Below are positions 50,368 to 62,947 of a stretch of DNA of 64,000 nucleotides, in pieces; position 1 is the first letter of the stretch, and every line of letters starts with the position of its first letter. Source of the stretch: Thermoanaerobacter uzonensis DSM 18761 (GTDB lineage: Bacteria > Bacillota > Thermoanaerobacteria > Thermoanaerobacterales > Thermoanaerobacteraceae); NCBI RefSeq assembly GCF_900129115.1, contig NZ_FQUR01000007.1, positions 1 through 64,000 of the forward strand, in the 5' to 3' direction. The notes under the pieces are model-generated. The model worked only from the letters and a program-made list of their open reading frames with translations, was not told the DNA's origin and made no database searches. The position numbers and the translations under genes are program-made.

Positions 50368-51380
50368 AGGAATTGACAGAGATAATGGGGGCTTCAGGAG
50401 ATGAGAAGGAGATAAGGAATAAGATAAAAAGTATTGTTGAACCATATGTGGACAATGTTTATGTAGATAAAATAGGGAATTTGATAGCCTGCAAAAAAGG
50501 AAAAAAAGACAAACCTAAAATAATGTTAGCCGCCCATATGGATGAAGTAGGACTTATGGTAAAATCAGTCAATGAAGACGGGACGTTGAGTTTTTTTCCT
50601 GTGGGTGGTGTAGATAATAGAATACTTGTTGCCAAAACAGTAAAAGTAGGTGAAAAGGGAATAAATGGAGTAATAGGAGCAAAGCCAATACACCTTCAAA
50701 AGAGGGACGAACAGCAAAAGCCTCTTGACTTCGATTCTCTTTATATAGACATTGGTGCGACTTCAAAAGAAGAAGCTTTAAAACATGTTTCCACTGGTGA
50801 TTATGTTTATTTTGACTCAAATTTTGAGATATTAGGAAATGGCTATGTGAAAGCGAAGGCTTTGGATGACAGAATAGGCTGTAATGTGCTGATAGAAATT
50901 CTGAAAAACGAGTATGAATATACTGTTTGTGCAGCTTTTACAGTGCAGGAAGAAGTAGGTTTAAGGGGAGCAGGTGTTGCAGCATATAATGTGGAACCCG
51001 ACTTTGCCATAATTGTGGAAGGGACAGTTGCAGCGGATGTTACTGATTCAGCACCCCATTTAGTTTCTACGGAATTGGGCAAGGGACCTGCAATTTCTTT
51101 GATGGACAGGACAACTCTTTATGATAAAAAACTTATTGATAAAATTGCGAAAATAGCCGATGAGAATAAGGTACCTTATCAATTTAGGAGAATAGCCAGC
51201 GGCGGCAATGATGCAGGGAAAATCCATCTTACAAAAGGTGGCATAAAAACAATTGCTGTATCTGTCCCTTGCAGGTATATTCACTCTTTTAATTCTGTAG
51301 CCTTTTTAGAGGATTTTCATAACACAGTTAAATTGGTTGATTTGATAATTAAAAATATTGAGAAGGAGGCTTTAATATGA
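50358..51380 (+). CDS. M42 family metallo-aminopeptidase (second of three)
   Basis: 340 residues, ATG behind GGAGGG and overlapping the upstream gene. AAHMDEVG near 55, DDRIG near 170, EEVGLRGA near 200, EGTVAAD and PCRYIHS supply the metal site and catalytic Glu. It has the same length and plan as its neighbours but with clearly different substrate-pocket residues, so the three probably differ in specificity and may form mixed particles. Confidence 0.93.
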   Translation: MLLKELTEIMGASGDEKEIRNKIKSIVEPYVDNVYVDKIGNLIACKKGKKDKPKIMLAAHMDEVGLMVKSVNEDGTLSFFPVGGVDNRILVAKTVKVGEKGINGVIGAKPIHLQKRDEQQKPLDFDSLYIDIGATSKEEALKHVSTGDYVYFDSNFEILGNGYVKAKALDDRIGCNVLIEILKNEYEYTVCAAFTVQEEVGLRGAGVAAYNVEPDFAIIVEGTVAADVTDSAPHLVSTELGKGPAISLMDRTTLYDKKLIDKIAKIADENKVPYQFRRIASGGNDAGKIHLTKGGIKTIAVSVPCRYIHSFNSVAFLEDFHNTVKLVDLIIKNIEKEALI

Positions 51381-52360
51381 GTTTAAATATAGAGTTGATA
51401 AAAAAACTTACACAGACTTATGGACCTTCTGGAAGTGAGGAAAAGGTTTTAGAAATCATAAAAGAAGAAGTAAAGGATTTTTGTGATGAGATTACATATG
51501 ATGCATTGGGGAATATGATATGCAGAAAAGCAGGAAAAGGTAAAAAAATAATGGTGGCTGCTCATACAGATGAAATAGGACTTATGATTACACATATAGA
51601 GGATGAAGGTTTCTTGAGATTTACAACTATTGGAGGGGTTTTTGTAGAACAGATAGTAGGGAGAAGAGTGGTTTTTAAAAATGGAGTTCAAGGAGTCATA
51701 GGAGTAGAACATTTGGAGGATAAAAAAGATTTTAGAATTGAAAAATTGTATATAGATATTGGAGTAAAGAATAAGGAAGAAGCTCAAAAATATGTCAATA
51801 TTGGAGATAGTGCATCTTTTGCAGGCGAATTTATTGAAGCAGGTGATAGACTTATATCAAAGGCTTTTGATGATAGAATAGGCTGCTATGTAGCTATTGA
51901 GGCACTGAAAAATCTTAAAACAGAAAACAAGGTGTACTTTGTTTTTACAGTGCAAGAAGAAGTTGGCTTAAGAGGAGCTACTACAGCTGCTTATAACATA
52001 CATCCAGATTTTGCTATAGCGGTTGATGTGACGTTAACAGGTGATACTCCTAAAGCTAAAAAGATGTCAGTATCTCTTGGTAAAGGTGCAGCTATAAAGG
52101 TAATGGACAGGTCAATAATAGTGAGCCCCTATGTGAGAGAAATGATGATTGAAACAGCTAAGGAGTATAATATTCCTTATCAGTTAGAAATATTGGAGTT
52201 TGGTGGGACTGATGCAGGGGCTATACATTTAACAAAAGGTGGTATACCATCAGGTGTCATATCAATTCCTACAAGATATACTCACAGCATATCAGAAATG
52301 GTGGATAAAAATGATGTGGAGGCAAGTATTAACCTCCTGATTAAAATACTAGAAAAATGA
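51377..52360 (+). CDS. M42 family metallo-aminopeptidase (third of three)
   Basis: 327 residues, ATGA overlap with the second gene, behind AAGGAGGC. AAHTDEIG near 61, DDRIG near 165, EEVGLRGA near 197, VDVTLTGD and TRYTHS complete the metal site. It has a shorter mid-domain than the other two. A terminator follows at once, so the three genes form one operon. Confidence 0.93.
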   Translation: MSLNIELIKKLTQTYGPSGSEEKVLEIIKEEVKDFCDEITYDALGNMICRKAGKGKKIMVAAHTDEIGLMITHIEDEGFLRFTTIGGVFVEQIVGRRVVFKNGVQGVIGVEHLEDKKDFRIEKLYIDIGVKNKEEAQKYVNIGDSASFAGEFIEAGDRLISKAFDDRIGCYVAIEALKNLKTENKVYFVFTVQEEVGLRGATTAAYNIHPDFAIAVDVTLTGDTPKAKKMSVSLGKGAAIKVMDRSIIVSPYVREMMIETAKEYNIPYQLEILEFGGTDAGAIHLTKGGIPSGVISIPTRYTHSISEMVDKNDVEASINLLIKILEK

Positions 52361-52363
52361 AGC

Positions 52364-52397
52364 AAAAGACCCTGCTTCTTACGCGGGGTCTTTTTAT
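52364..52397 (+). terminator. Rho-independent terminator after the M42 operon
   Basis: AAAGACCC and GGGGTCTTT arms, then TTTATT. Confidence 0.92.
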
Positions 52398-52405
52398 TTA
52401 TGGAC

Positions 52406-52534
52406 TTACGCATTTTCACTAGAGGTGCTATTTTTTGAATTTACAAGCCAGTTGACTATGAAAAATACAGCCACTATGAGGAGAACAAGCCCTGCTATTG
52501 CCCAAATAAGATTTTTAATATTGAATTTGAACAT
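52406..52534 (-). CDS. Small single-helix membrane protein (42 aa)
   Basis: The ATG at 52534 follows GAGGAGGGATTGAA. The product has a short basic start, one long helix (LIWAIAGLVLLIVAVFFIVN) and a polar tail. The good ribosome site and clean helix support real coding. The function is unknown. Confidence 0.65.
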   Translation of the reverse strand: MFKFNIKNLIWAIAGLVLLIVAVFFIVNWLVNSKNSTSSENA

Positions 52535-52626
52535 TTCAATCCCTCCTCGGGAAGAAAAAGTTTATTTTTCTTATCTTCATTGTACAAGATATTTGTGGTC
52601 ATATCAACACTTTTTAAAATTAGCTA

Positions 52627-52652
52627 AAAGAACCGTCCCCTTCGTCTGATTT
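52627..52652. repeat. REP-like repeat fragment, copy 7
   Basis: AAAGAACCGTCCCCTTCGTC and a TGATTTT end. It overlaps the stop region of the VIT gene. Confidence 0.65.
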
Positions 52653-53740
52653 TAGGCGGTTATTCCAAATACTTTTTGCACTAGAGTTCCAAAAAGATAT
52701 GATAAGACTGCTGCTCCAAGCCCTGTTACTACCATTTCTAAAACCTTTCCTTTTATAGACAGACTTTCTGACGCGACAGATACTACAATTCCTACTATAG
52801 AGAGGGCTATAGCTGCAAATACTACGGAAAATGCAAGAGCTACTAAAGAGGATGAGGTGATTATAAAGTAAGGCAAAACGGGGAATACGAGTCCTACAAG
52901 GTATGCAATACCTGTATACAAAGCAGATTTTATCTCATTTTCTGAAACATCCTCAGTTAAGAGGTTTGTCATGGCATCTTCATTGTTACTAAGTTTGTCT
53001 ACAATTTCTGCTCCAACATCTTCTGGTATACCAGATTCTGATAGTTTATTTAAAAATTCCTCTTTTGCCCTGTCTTTTGAGACCTTAAATAAAAGTTCCA
53101 TTTTCTTTTTTATACCTTCATTTACCTGTCTTTGAGATCTAACGGAGGTGTACGCTCCAATTGCCATAGAAAGAGCTCCTGCAACACCAACTACAAGACC
53201 TGCAGTACCAACGGTTATAGGACTTTTAGGATAAACAGCTGAAAGTCCTGTTACAGTTCCTAAGATTTCTACAAGGCCATCGTTCATTCCAAGTATAAAG
53301 TCTCTTATGTTTTCTATGCTGAATTTATCTTTTTGTCTGCTAAACATTTTTTCATGTTCCAGTTCATCTTCTATGATTTTTGAGAGAATTAATTTTTCTT
53401 TTTCTGTAAGAGAAGCTTCGTTAAAATAGCGATAATAGGATTCGGTACTTGTTGTTTCATTCATTTCAAGTATTGTGACGAATAATTTGCTTCCTAATAA
53501 AGTTCTCAACATTTTATAAGTAAAAAGCCTAAATTTACGAGATTTTTCTTCTGGAATTTCTATATTTCTGTCTTTTAAAAATTGATGCCAAAATTTTGCG
53601 TGAGCTTTTTCTATTTTTGCAAGTGCTTCAAAATTACTTTTAGTTTCTGGATTTTTCTCCACTTTTGCAAGGTATGTATAAAGGTCGGCAGCTTCAACTT
53701 CTTCTTTGTAAAAACTGATAGCTTGATCTATAGGATTCAT
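52652..53740 (-). CDS. Ferritin-like/VIT1 fusion iron (or manganese) transporter
   Basis: 362 residues. Residues 1-130 are a rubrerythrin-type four-helix domain (EEVEAADLYTYLAKVEKN, KIEKAHAKFWHQFL, IEDELEHEKMF). Residues 145-362 are a VIT1/CCC1 transporter with IRDFILGMNDGLVEILGTVT and AGALSMAIGAYTSVRSQRQ, followed by three C-terminal helices. Ferritin-domain VIT proteins export or store ferrous iron across the membrane. The Glu and His of the di-iron site are present. Monocistronic. Confidence 0.88.
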   Translation of the reverse strand: MNPIDQAISFYKEEVEAADLYTYLAKVEKNPETKSNFEALAKIEKAHAKFWHQFLKDRNIEIPEEKSRKFRLFTYKMLRTLLGSKLFVTILEMNETTSTESYYRYFNEASLTEKEKLILSKIIEDELEHEKMFSRQKDKFSIENIRDFILGMNDGLVEILGTVTGLSAVYPKSPITVGTAGLVVGVAGALSMAIGAYTSVRSQRQVNEGIKKKMELLFKVSKDRAKEEFLNKLSESGIPEDVGAEIVDKLSNNEDAMTNLLTEDVSENEIKSALYTGIAYLVGLVFPVLPYFIITSSSLVALAFSVVFAAIALSIVGIVVSVASESLSIKGKVLEMVVTGLGAAVLSYLFGTLVQKVFGITA

Positions 53741-53913
53741 TTGTCATACCGTCCTTTCTGAGTGAATTTTTAAATGAGCAAGAATAACGAAAAATAAAAG
53801 GATATACTAGTGCATATAATTCTACATATGATATATTTACAAAGTGATAAACATCCGTATATATTATACCACATTAGAATTAAAGCTAATGGTCACTTGC
53901 CTTTTGAAGAGAT

Positions 53914-53942
53914 AAAAATGGAGGGAATGATCCCTCCATTTT

Positions 53943-53944
<2 letters not shown>
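53914..53944 (-). terminator. Bidirectional terminator after PFOR
   Basis: AAAATGGAGGGA-atga-TCCCTCCATTTTTT. T-runs lie on both sides. Confidence 0.92.
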
Positions 53945-57497
<3,553 letters not shown>

Positions 57498-57576
57498 TTA
57501 AATAAAAGAATCGAAAAATCACCAATCAAAGAAGGATGTACCTGATATAGCACAGTATACAATATTTCATTTTATT

Positions 57577-57655
57577 ATATAACAGGTATTTATAGAGTGT
57601 ATAACAGGCCTCATTCATTTAGAATTTTGCTTTTATTAAAGCTATATAACAGGTA
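57577..57655 (-). promoter_or_regulatory. Three CCTGTTATA direct repeats upstream of PFOR
   Basis: Reading leftward, TACCTGTTATATA (57655-57643), CCTGTTATAC (57608-57599) and TACCTGTTATATA (near 57589-57577). A TATAAT lies just upstream (near 57665) and another overlaps the third repeat. They could be binding sites for a regulator of this gene. Confidence 0.55.
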
Positions 57656-57761
57656 CATAATTAATTATACCACACCAACAAAAAAAATTAAAACTTTTTT
57701 GCAACAAAAAAGGGATTTACTTATTCAAATGCCAGCTATATATTTATTTAGTGTAAAATTT

Positions 57762-58076
57762 AAGGATGCATTTGATTGCATCCTTCAGTTTGTTGACAAA
57801 GTAAAAAAATATTCAAAAGGAGATATTTTGTATCGTCGCTCCGATGTTCCAAAGCGACAAAACTAAAACTCGACCTTCAGGTTCCGGCAGGGTACCGGGC
57901 ACAATCGGCATCCATGCCTTAAGGTGCCCGCCTCCGCCATCCGTGGCTACGGCCCTGCCTCCACCCTCCGTCTTGTTAAGTTTTGTTGCCGCTTTGTCAC
58001 AAGTCACTCCTTATACAAAATATCTCCTTTACGAAAGTTTGTCTACAGTCTGAAGGATGCATTTGATTGCATCCTT
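57762..58076. mobile_element. Fold-back (MITE-like) element with duplicated hairpin flanks, copy 1
   Basis: The element spans 57786-58052 (267 bp). Its ends, CAGTTTGTTGACAAAG and, inverted, CAGACTGTAGACAAAC, extend into about 40 bp of imperfect terminal repeats containing AAAGGAGATATTTTG. Inside is a GC-rich core whose halves also pair (CCAAAGCGACAAAACT and AGTTTTGTTGCCGCTTTG). It is flanked on both sides by the same 24-bp hairpin, AAGGATGCATTTGATTGCAT plus CCTT. No protein is evident. An inverted second copy is at 62563. Confidence 0.8.
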
Positions 58077-58085
58077 AAATTTGTT

Positions 58086-59627
58086 TTATCTATGCTGAGG
58101 TTTTATTTTTGTTTGTAAAACATTATTTTTTATACTTTCTTTTCTTGTTTCATATCGTCTGTACATTAAGAAGGCGACGAGGGTGAAAAACACAGGCCCT
58201 ATAATCATCCAGATAGTAGAACTTAAATCTCCTTCGATTGCTGGTTGAATTATAGTAAAGAAGTTAGCAAAGGCTACGGTTGCTGTGACTATTATTGTAG
58301 CAATAAAAGCACTTGACTCTGTTTTAAATATTTCAAAAGGCTTTTTAATGAGCTTGTTTTTCTTAAAAGAGAAGAAGGCTCCTGATAAAAATACATAAGG
58401 CAATGTCATAGCTACATTGGTCATCAAAATGAGTTTGGCAAAAAATTTAGCTGCAGCTTCTCCACCAAAAGAAACAAGAATAATCATTATGACTGCTATT
58501 GTGCATTGTACCCACATGGCATTTTTTGGTATTCCATTTTCTATTTTTCCGATTTTATTTGGCCATAACTCTGAAGGAGTTCCTTCTATTATTTGTTTTA
58601 AAGGCGCATAAGATAGTGTAAAAAAAGCACCGGTTAATGCTAAAAACATTGATAATCCCACATATCTTGCGAACCATGCACCAATTGCAAGAGAAGTAAC
58701 TTCATTAAAACCTAAACTTTGACCTATTTTATAGCCTAAATTTTGCATTACTACATATGCCACGTTTGCCATATTTACATTTTGTGAACCTAATACTTCC
58801 TTCCAATTAGTGAATACTCCTACCATAAAGATTCCTAGTGAATATCCAATAGAGATAAGCAGGGCAGAGATTAATAGTCCTTTTGGAAAGTTTTTTTCTG
58901 GATTTTCTGTTTGGTCTACAAGTCCTCCTACTACTTCCAGTCCGCCATATGCAAATATAGCAAAAACTAGAAAAGCAAACATAGCAATAGTTGATTGATA
59001 AGCAGGGTTTGGTGAAACAACAAAAGAGTGAGATGAAACGATTGGTTGAGCAACTTTTCCACCGTTAGCGATTAGGACAAACATACCTCCTAAAAGTAAA
59101 ACTATGTTTAATAAAGCAACAGCGGTTCCACCAACAGAGGTTATTTTTGAAATGCTTTTTAATCCTTTAGAAGCCACATAGGTTACTGTGATAACCCATA
59201 CTACTCCTAAAAGTCCCAAAGTTTGAGTGGCTTTTAAACCCAAAAGACTCCAGGTAGAAGTTGTATCTTTTCCAAATAAAGCATTGGAAAGAGGTATCCA
59301 TATAGAAGAACTAACGTTAACCATCCATATAATATAAGAAGCATACCACATAAAGGTTCCGATAAAAGCGTACTTTGGATTTACTGATTTTTCCATCCAA
59401 GAATAGATGCCGCCTTTTTCATCTTTAAATGCTGAACCATATTCTGCCATCATAAAAGCGTAGGGTATAAAGAAAGTTATACCCGATAAAATATACCATG
59501 GAATGGCCCCATATCCCATTAAATAGAAAGAACGAGGAATATTTGTGAAGCCAAACACTGAAGTAAAGATCATCAAAATGAGAGGAATCAAAGCCAATTT
59601 TTTTGTATCGTTTACATTTGATGCCAT
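58086..59627 (-). CDS. APC-family amino acid permease (YjeM/GadC-like)
   Basis: 513 residues, about 12-13 helices. The first helix has the APC motif VFGFTNIPRSFYLMGYGAIP. The sixth has FAIFAYGGLEVVGGLVDQTE, followed by NPEKNFPKG, typical of the glutamate/GABA antiporter-like branch. The protein imports or exchanges amino acids; the substrate is unknown. It is a single gene with ribosome site AAGGAGG. The fold-back element lies just past its stop. Confidence 0.88.
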   Translation of the reverse strand: MASNVNDTKKLALIPLILMIFTSVFGFTNIPRSFYLMGYGAIPWYILSGITFFIPYAFMMAEYGSAFKDEKGGIYSWMEKSVNPKYAFIGTFMWYASYIIWMVNVSSSIWIPLSNALFGKDTTSTWSLLGLKATQTLGLLGVVWVITVTYVASKGLKSISKITSVGGTAVALLNIVLLLGGMFVLIANGGKVAQPIVSSHSFVVSPNPAYQSTIAMFAFLVFAIFAYGGLEVVGGLVDQTENPEKNFPKGLLISALLISIGYSLGIFMVGVFTNWKEVLGSQNVNMANVAYVVMQNLGYKIGQSLGFNEVTSLAIGAWFARYVGLSMFLALTGAFFTLSYAPLKQIIEGTPSELWPNKIGKIENGIPKNAMWVQCTIAVIMIILVSFGGEAAAKFFAKLILMTNVAMTLPYVFLSGAFFSFKKNKLIKKPFEIFKTESSAFIATIIVTATVAFANFFTIIQPAIEGDLSSTIWMIIGPVFFTLVAFLMYRRYETRKESIKNNVLQTKIKPQHR

Positions 59628-59820
59628 AAAAAACTTCCTCCTTACATAATTTTTATCTACTAAAATTTTTTAATATATACAAAAATATTTCAAAGCATAT
59701 TATATAGCTTACTTTGGCATTTTGTCAATAGTTTCTCTTTTACAGTTTATCCAGATTATCTTTTAATAATACATCATTAAAACATAGAGATAACTGTCAA
59801 AAAAATTTGATAAGAAAAAA

Positions 59821-59871
<51 letters not shown>

Positions 59872-59885
59872 AAACTTTTTTAAAA

Positions 59886-59914
59886 TTGACATTACAAGAA
59901 ACAAATGGTATAAT
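59886..59914 (+). promoter_or_regulatory. Sigma-A promoter
   Basis: Perfect TTGACA at 59886-59891, a 17-base spacer and perfect TATAAT at 59909-59914. It drives the HD-GYP and chemotaxis receptor genes. Confidence 0.93.
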
Positions 59915-59950
59915 TTTTTTGTCAAATTATGTCGAAAAGAAGGGAAAACT

Positions 59951-60550
59951 GTGGAAGTATACAATTACAGCGAGTATTATCTTATAAAGCATTTAATGAC
60001 GAGTTTGAAACATTATCATTATATAACTTACTTACACAGTATAAGAGTTGCAAAACTTACTTATTTAGTTTCTAAAAAATTAGAATTACCCAAAGAAGAG
60101 CAAATTTATAATTGTAAGGGGGGATTATTACACGATATTGGTAAAGTATTAGTACCCGTTTCCATTCTTGACAAGCCAGGACCGCTTACAGAATTAGAAT
60201 ACGAGTTTGTGAAGATACATCCAACTTATGGCTCGGAGATGTTAAAAATTTTTCCTTCATTGAAGGATTTGGTCCCAGGTGTACTTTACCATCATGAAAG
60301 ATTAGATGGTTCTGGCTATCCTTTTGGTGTCAGTATTATTCCTTTAAGTGCTCAAATAATAGGAATTTGTGATTCTTTTGATGCAATGACTACAAAAAGG
60401 CCTTATAATGAAAAGAGGTTAAAAAGTATACACGAGGCAATATTTGAATTAAAAACCCAACCCAAAAAATATAATTACAAAATCGTAGAAGCATTAGAAG
60501 AAGTTTTGTGGGAGAAAAAGGGGGATCAACAACACTTTATTTCGATATAA
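59951..60550 (+). CDS. HD-GYP-like phosphodiesterase domain protein
   Basis: 199 residues from GTG 59951, behind AAGAAGGG. It is a compact HD domain with HSIRVAKLTYLVSKKL near 28, LLHDIGKVLVP near 54 (the HD metal pair) and the GYP-region HHERLDGSGYPFG near 117. HD-GYP enzymes hydrolyse cyclic di-GMP, or with some domains cyclic GMP-AMP. No receiver or sensor domain is attached. The chemoreceptor gene follows 14 bases on, so the two are co-transcribed and may link second messenger level to motility. Confidence 0.87.
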   Translation: MEVYNYSEYYLIKHLMTSLKHYHYITYLHSIRVAKLTYLVSKKLELPKEEQIYNCKGGLLHDIGKVLVPVSILDKPGPLTELEYEFVKIHPTYGSEMLKIFPSLKDLVPGVLYHHERLDGSGYPFGVSIIPLSAQIIGICDSFDAMTTKRPYNEKRLKSIHEAIFELKTQPKKYNYKIVEALEEVLWEKKGDQQHFISI

Positions 60551-60564
60551 TAGGAGGGTAACAA

Positions 60565-62544
60565 ATGAAAAGTATCAAAACAAAACTGTTGGTGTTTATA
60601 TTTTTGGTTATTCTAATTCCCCTTGTCATAACAGGATATTTTTCAACAAATATTGCAGAGAGTGTTCTTAAGAACAAGATAAACGATTCCAATCAAGCAG
60701 CTTTATCTGTTTTAAATAAGTACATAAATTCTTTTAAACAAAACACAGAATCAATGATTGAAATGTTAGCTGAATCAAATGCTATAATGAATTATGATGG
60801 AAGCAGTGCTTCAGATGAAGCAGTACTTAAAAAATTAGAAGAAGCAAAAAAATCTATGCCAGACGCTATGAATGTGTATTTTGCAACACCTGATAAAAAG
60901 ATGATTTTGTACCCACCTCAAAAACTAGAAAATTATGATCCAACAGAAAGGCCATGGTATAAAGATGCTGAAAAAGCAGGAGGCAATATTGTCTGGACAG
61001 ATCCTTATGAAGATTTTGCAAGTAAGATTCCCGAAATAACTATAACTAAAGCAGTTATGGACTCAAGTGGGAAATTATTAGGTGTTTTAGGAATTGATAT
61101 AAGTTTAGAACAACTTTCTAAAAATATCTCTAGTGTTAAACTTGGAAAGACAGGTTACATATACATAATTACAAAAGATGGTATGACTATTACTCATCCG
61201 GATACTACTAAGTTGTTTACTTCTATAAAAAAATATGACTTTGGGGAAAAATTATTAAGTCTTAATAATGCTACTATACAATACACTTCAAACAATGTGT
61301 ACAAGTTTGCCAGTGTGAGAAATCTTGACAGTTTTGGGTGGAAAGCAGTAGTTACAATGGAAAATAGCGAATTAACAAAAGATGTCACAAAAATACGAGA
61401 TTTTGTAATCACTGTAAGTGTAATAGTATTACTCATTGGATTTTTAATAGCTTACTTCTTCGCAAATTCAATATCTTCAGGAATCAAAAGGGTAGTAACT
61501 GCTATGTCTGCAGCAGCTAAAGGAGATATTACGGTTAAAGCTAACGTAAAAGCAAAAGATGAAGTGGGAATATTGGCAAACAGTTTTAATACCATGGTGG
61601 AAGGAATAAGAAGACTTGTCTTTGACATAAAAAGCGTATCAGACTTTGTAAATCACTCAGCGGAAAACATGGCAGTTGCTTCTGAACAAGCAGCGCAAGC
61701 TACACAGGATGTGGCGAAAGCCATTGAAGAAATCGCACAAGGAGCTTCAAGTCAAGCAAAAGAGGCAGAAGAGAGCGCTAGTGCCACTGTGTTACTTGGG
61801 CAATTGATAGACCAATCCCTTAAAAACGCTGATGAGATAAACCAAGAAGTAGAGAATGTCAGCATGGTATCCAATGAAGGACTTGTCACTATAGATGACT
61901 TAATAGAAAAGACAAAACTGACAATAGAAGCGAATAACAATGTAAAAGAATCTACAAACTATCTCCTTGAAAAATCTGCAGAGATAAGCAAAATTGTAGA
62001 GACGATAACAGGCATAGCAGACCAGACAAATCTTTTATCACTAAACGCGGCAATAGAGGCAGCGAGAGCAGGAGAAGCAGGAAGAGGCTTTGCAGTTGTA
62101 GCAGATGAAGTGAGGAAATTGGCAGAACAGTCCTCACAGGCAGCGAGAAACATAGCAAACTTAATATCTGAGATACAAAGCACGATTAACGATACTTACA
62201 AGACAGTAGAAGACTCAACAAAATCGATAGAAAAGCAAAGCAATGTAGTCAATACCACAAAAGATGTGTTTGAAGGAATAATTCATGCAGTGAATTTTAT
62301 AGTAGAAAAAATTGATAATCTTAATAAATCTTTAAAGGAGATAGAATCTCATAAGAACAAAATAGTTGATTCAATACAGAACATAGCGGCTGTATCAGAA
62401 GAGTCCGCGGCATCAGCGGAAGAAGTATCTGCAACATCACAGGAACAGTCGGCAATTGTGGAAGAGATGGCATCAACAGCAAATGAACTTAAGAATTATG
62501 CCAATACGCTTATGGAAGCAATTAAACAGTTCAAAGTAGAGTAA
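60565..62544 (+). CDS. Methyl-accepting chemotaxis protein with dCache sensor
   Basis: 659 residues. Membrane helices lie at about 8-30 and 275-300 around a dCache domain ([20 protein letters not shown], then [12 protein letters not shown]). HAMP follows (about 300-350), then the signalling hairpin with the tip [20 protein letters not shown] and [17 protein letters not shown] near 495-530. The dCache pocket often binds amino acids or small acids. Its stop codon lies within the hairpin that flanks the fold-back element. Confidence 0.95.
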   Translation: MKSIKTKLLVFIFLVILIPLVITGYFSTNIAESVLKNKINDSNQAALSVLNKYINSFKQNTESMIEMLAESNAIMNYDGSSASDEAVLKKLEEAKKSMPDAMNVYFATPDKKMILYPPQKLENYDPTERPWYKDAEKAGGNIVWTDPYEDFASKIPEITITKAVMDSSGKLLGVLGIDISLEQLSKNISSVKLGKTGYIYIITKDGMTITHPDTTKLFTSIKKYDFGEKLLSLNNATIQYTSNNVYKFASVRNLDSFGWKAVVTMENSELTKDVTKIRDFVITVSVIVLLIGFLIAYFFANSISSGIKRVVTAMSAAAKGDITVKANVKAKDEVGILANSFNTMVEGIRRLVFDIKSVSDFVNHSAENMAVASEQAAQATQDVAKAIEEIAQGASSQAKEAEESASATVLLGQLIDQSLKNADEINQEVENVSMVSNEGLVTIDDLIEKTKLTIEANNNVKESTNYLLEKSAEISKIVETITGIADQTNLLSLNAAIEAARAGEAGRGFAVVADEVRKLAEQSSQAARNIANLISEIQSTINDTYKTVEDSTKSIEKQSNVVNTTKDVFEGIIHAVNFIVEKIDNLNKSLKEIESHKNKIVDSIQNIAAVSEESAASAEEVSATSQEQSAIVEEMASTANELKNYANTLMEAIKQFKVE

Positions 62545-62848
62545 GCGGGAGAACTCCCGCTTCAGACTGTAGACAAACTTTCGTAAAGGAGATATTTTGC
62601 ATAAGGAGTGACTTATTACAAAGCGATAACAAAACTTAGCAAGACCGAGGGCGGAGGCAGGGCCGAAGCCAAGGATGGCGGAGGCGGGCACCTTAAGGCA
62701 TGGATGCCGATTGTGCCCGGTACCCTGCCGGAGCCCGAAGGTCGAGCTTTAGTTTTGTCGCTTTGGAACATCGGAACGACGATGCAAAATATCTCCTTTG
62801 AAAACTTTTTAACTTTGTCAACAAACTGAAGCGGGAGAACTCCCGCTT
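62543..62848. mobile_element. Fold-back (MITE-like) element with duplicated hairpin flanks, copy 2
   Basis: The element is 62563-62828 (266 bp), inverted relative to the copy at 57786 and about 85 percent alike by eye. It has the same ends and GC-rich core. It is flanked on both sides by the same 20-bp hairpin AAGCGGGAGAACTCCCGCTT, which is unlike that of copy 1. The right hairpin runs into TTTT and serves as terminator of the chemoreceptor gene; the left one overlaps its stop codon. Confidence 0.82.
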
Positions 62849-62947
62849 TTTAAATTTAAAAATGTATAAATATTAGCAGGATTTTTGAAGTGATAAATAG
62901 AAATATACTATATCACCAAATTAAAAAATTTATGGGGGGATTTAAAT

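Noticed and set aside
57813-58118. GC-rich open frames encoding Gly/Pro-rich peptides such as MPIVPGTLPEPEGR, seen here and at 62473-62829.
   Set aside because: They lie inside the fold-back element, are open on both strands because of its palindromic GC-rich core, and lack ribosome sites.
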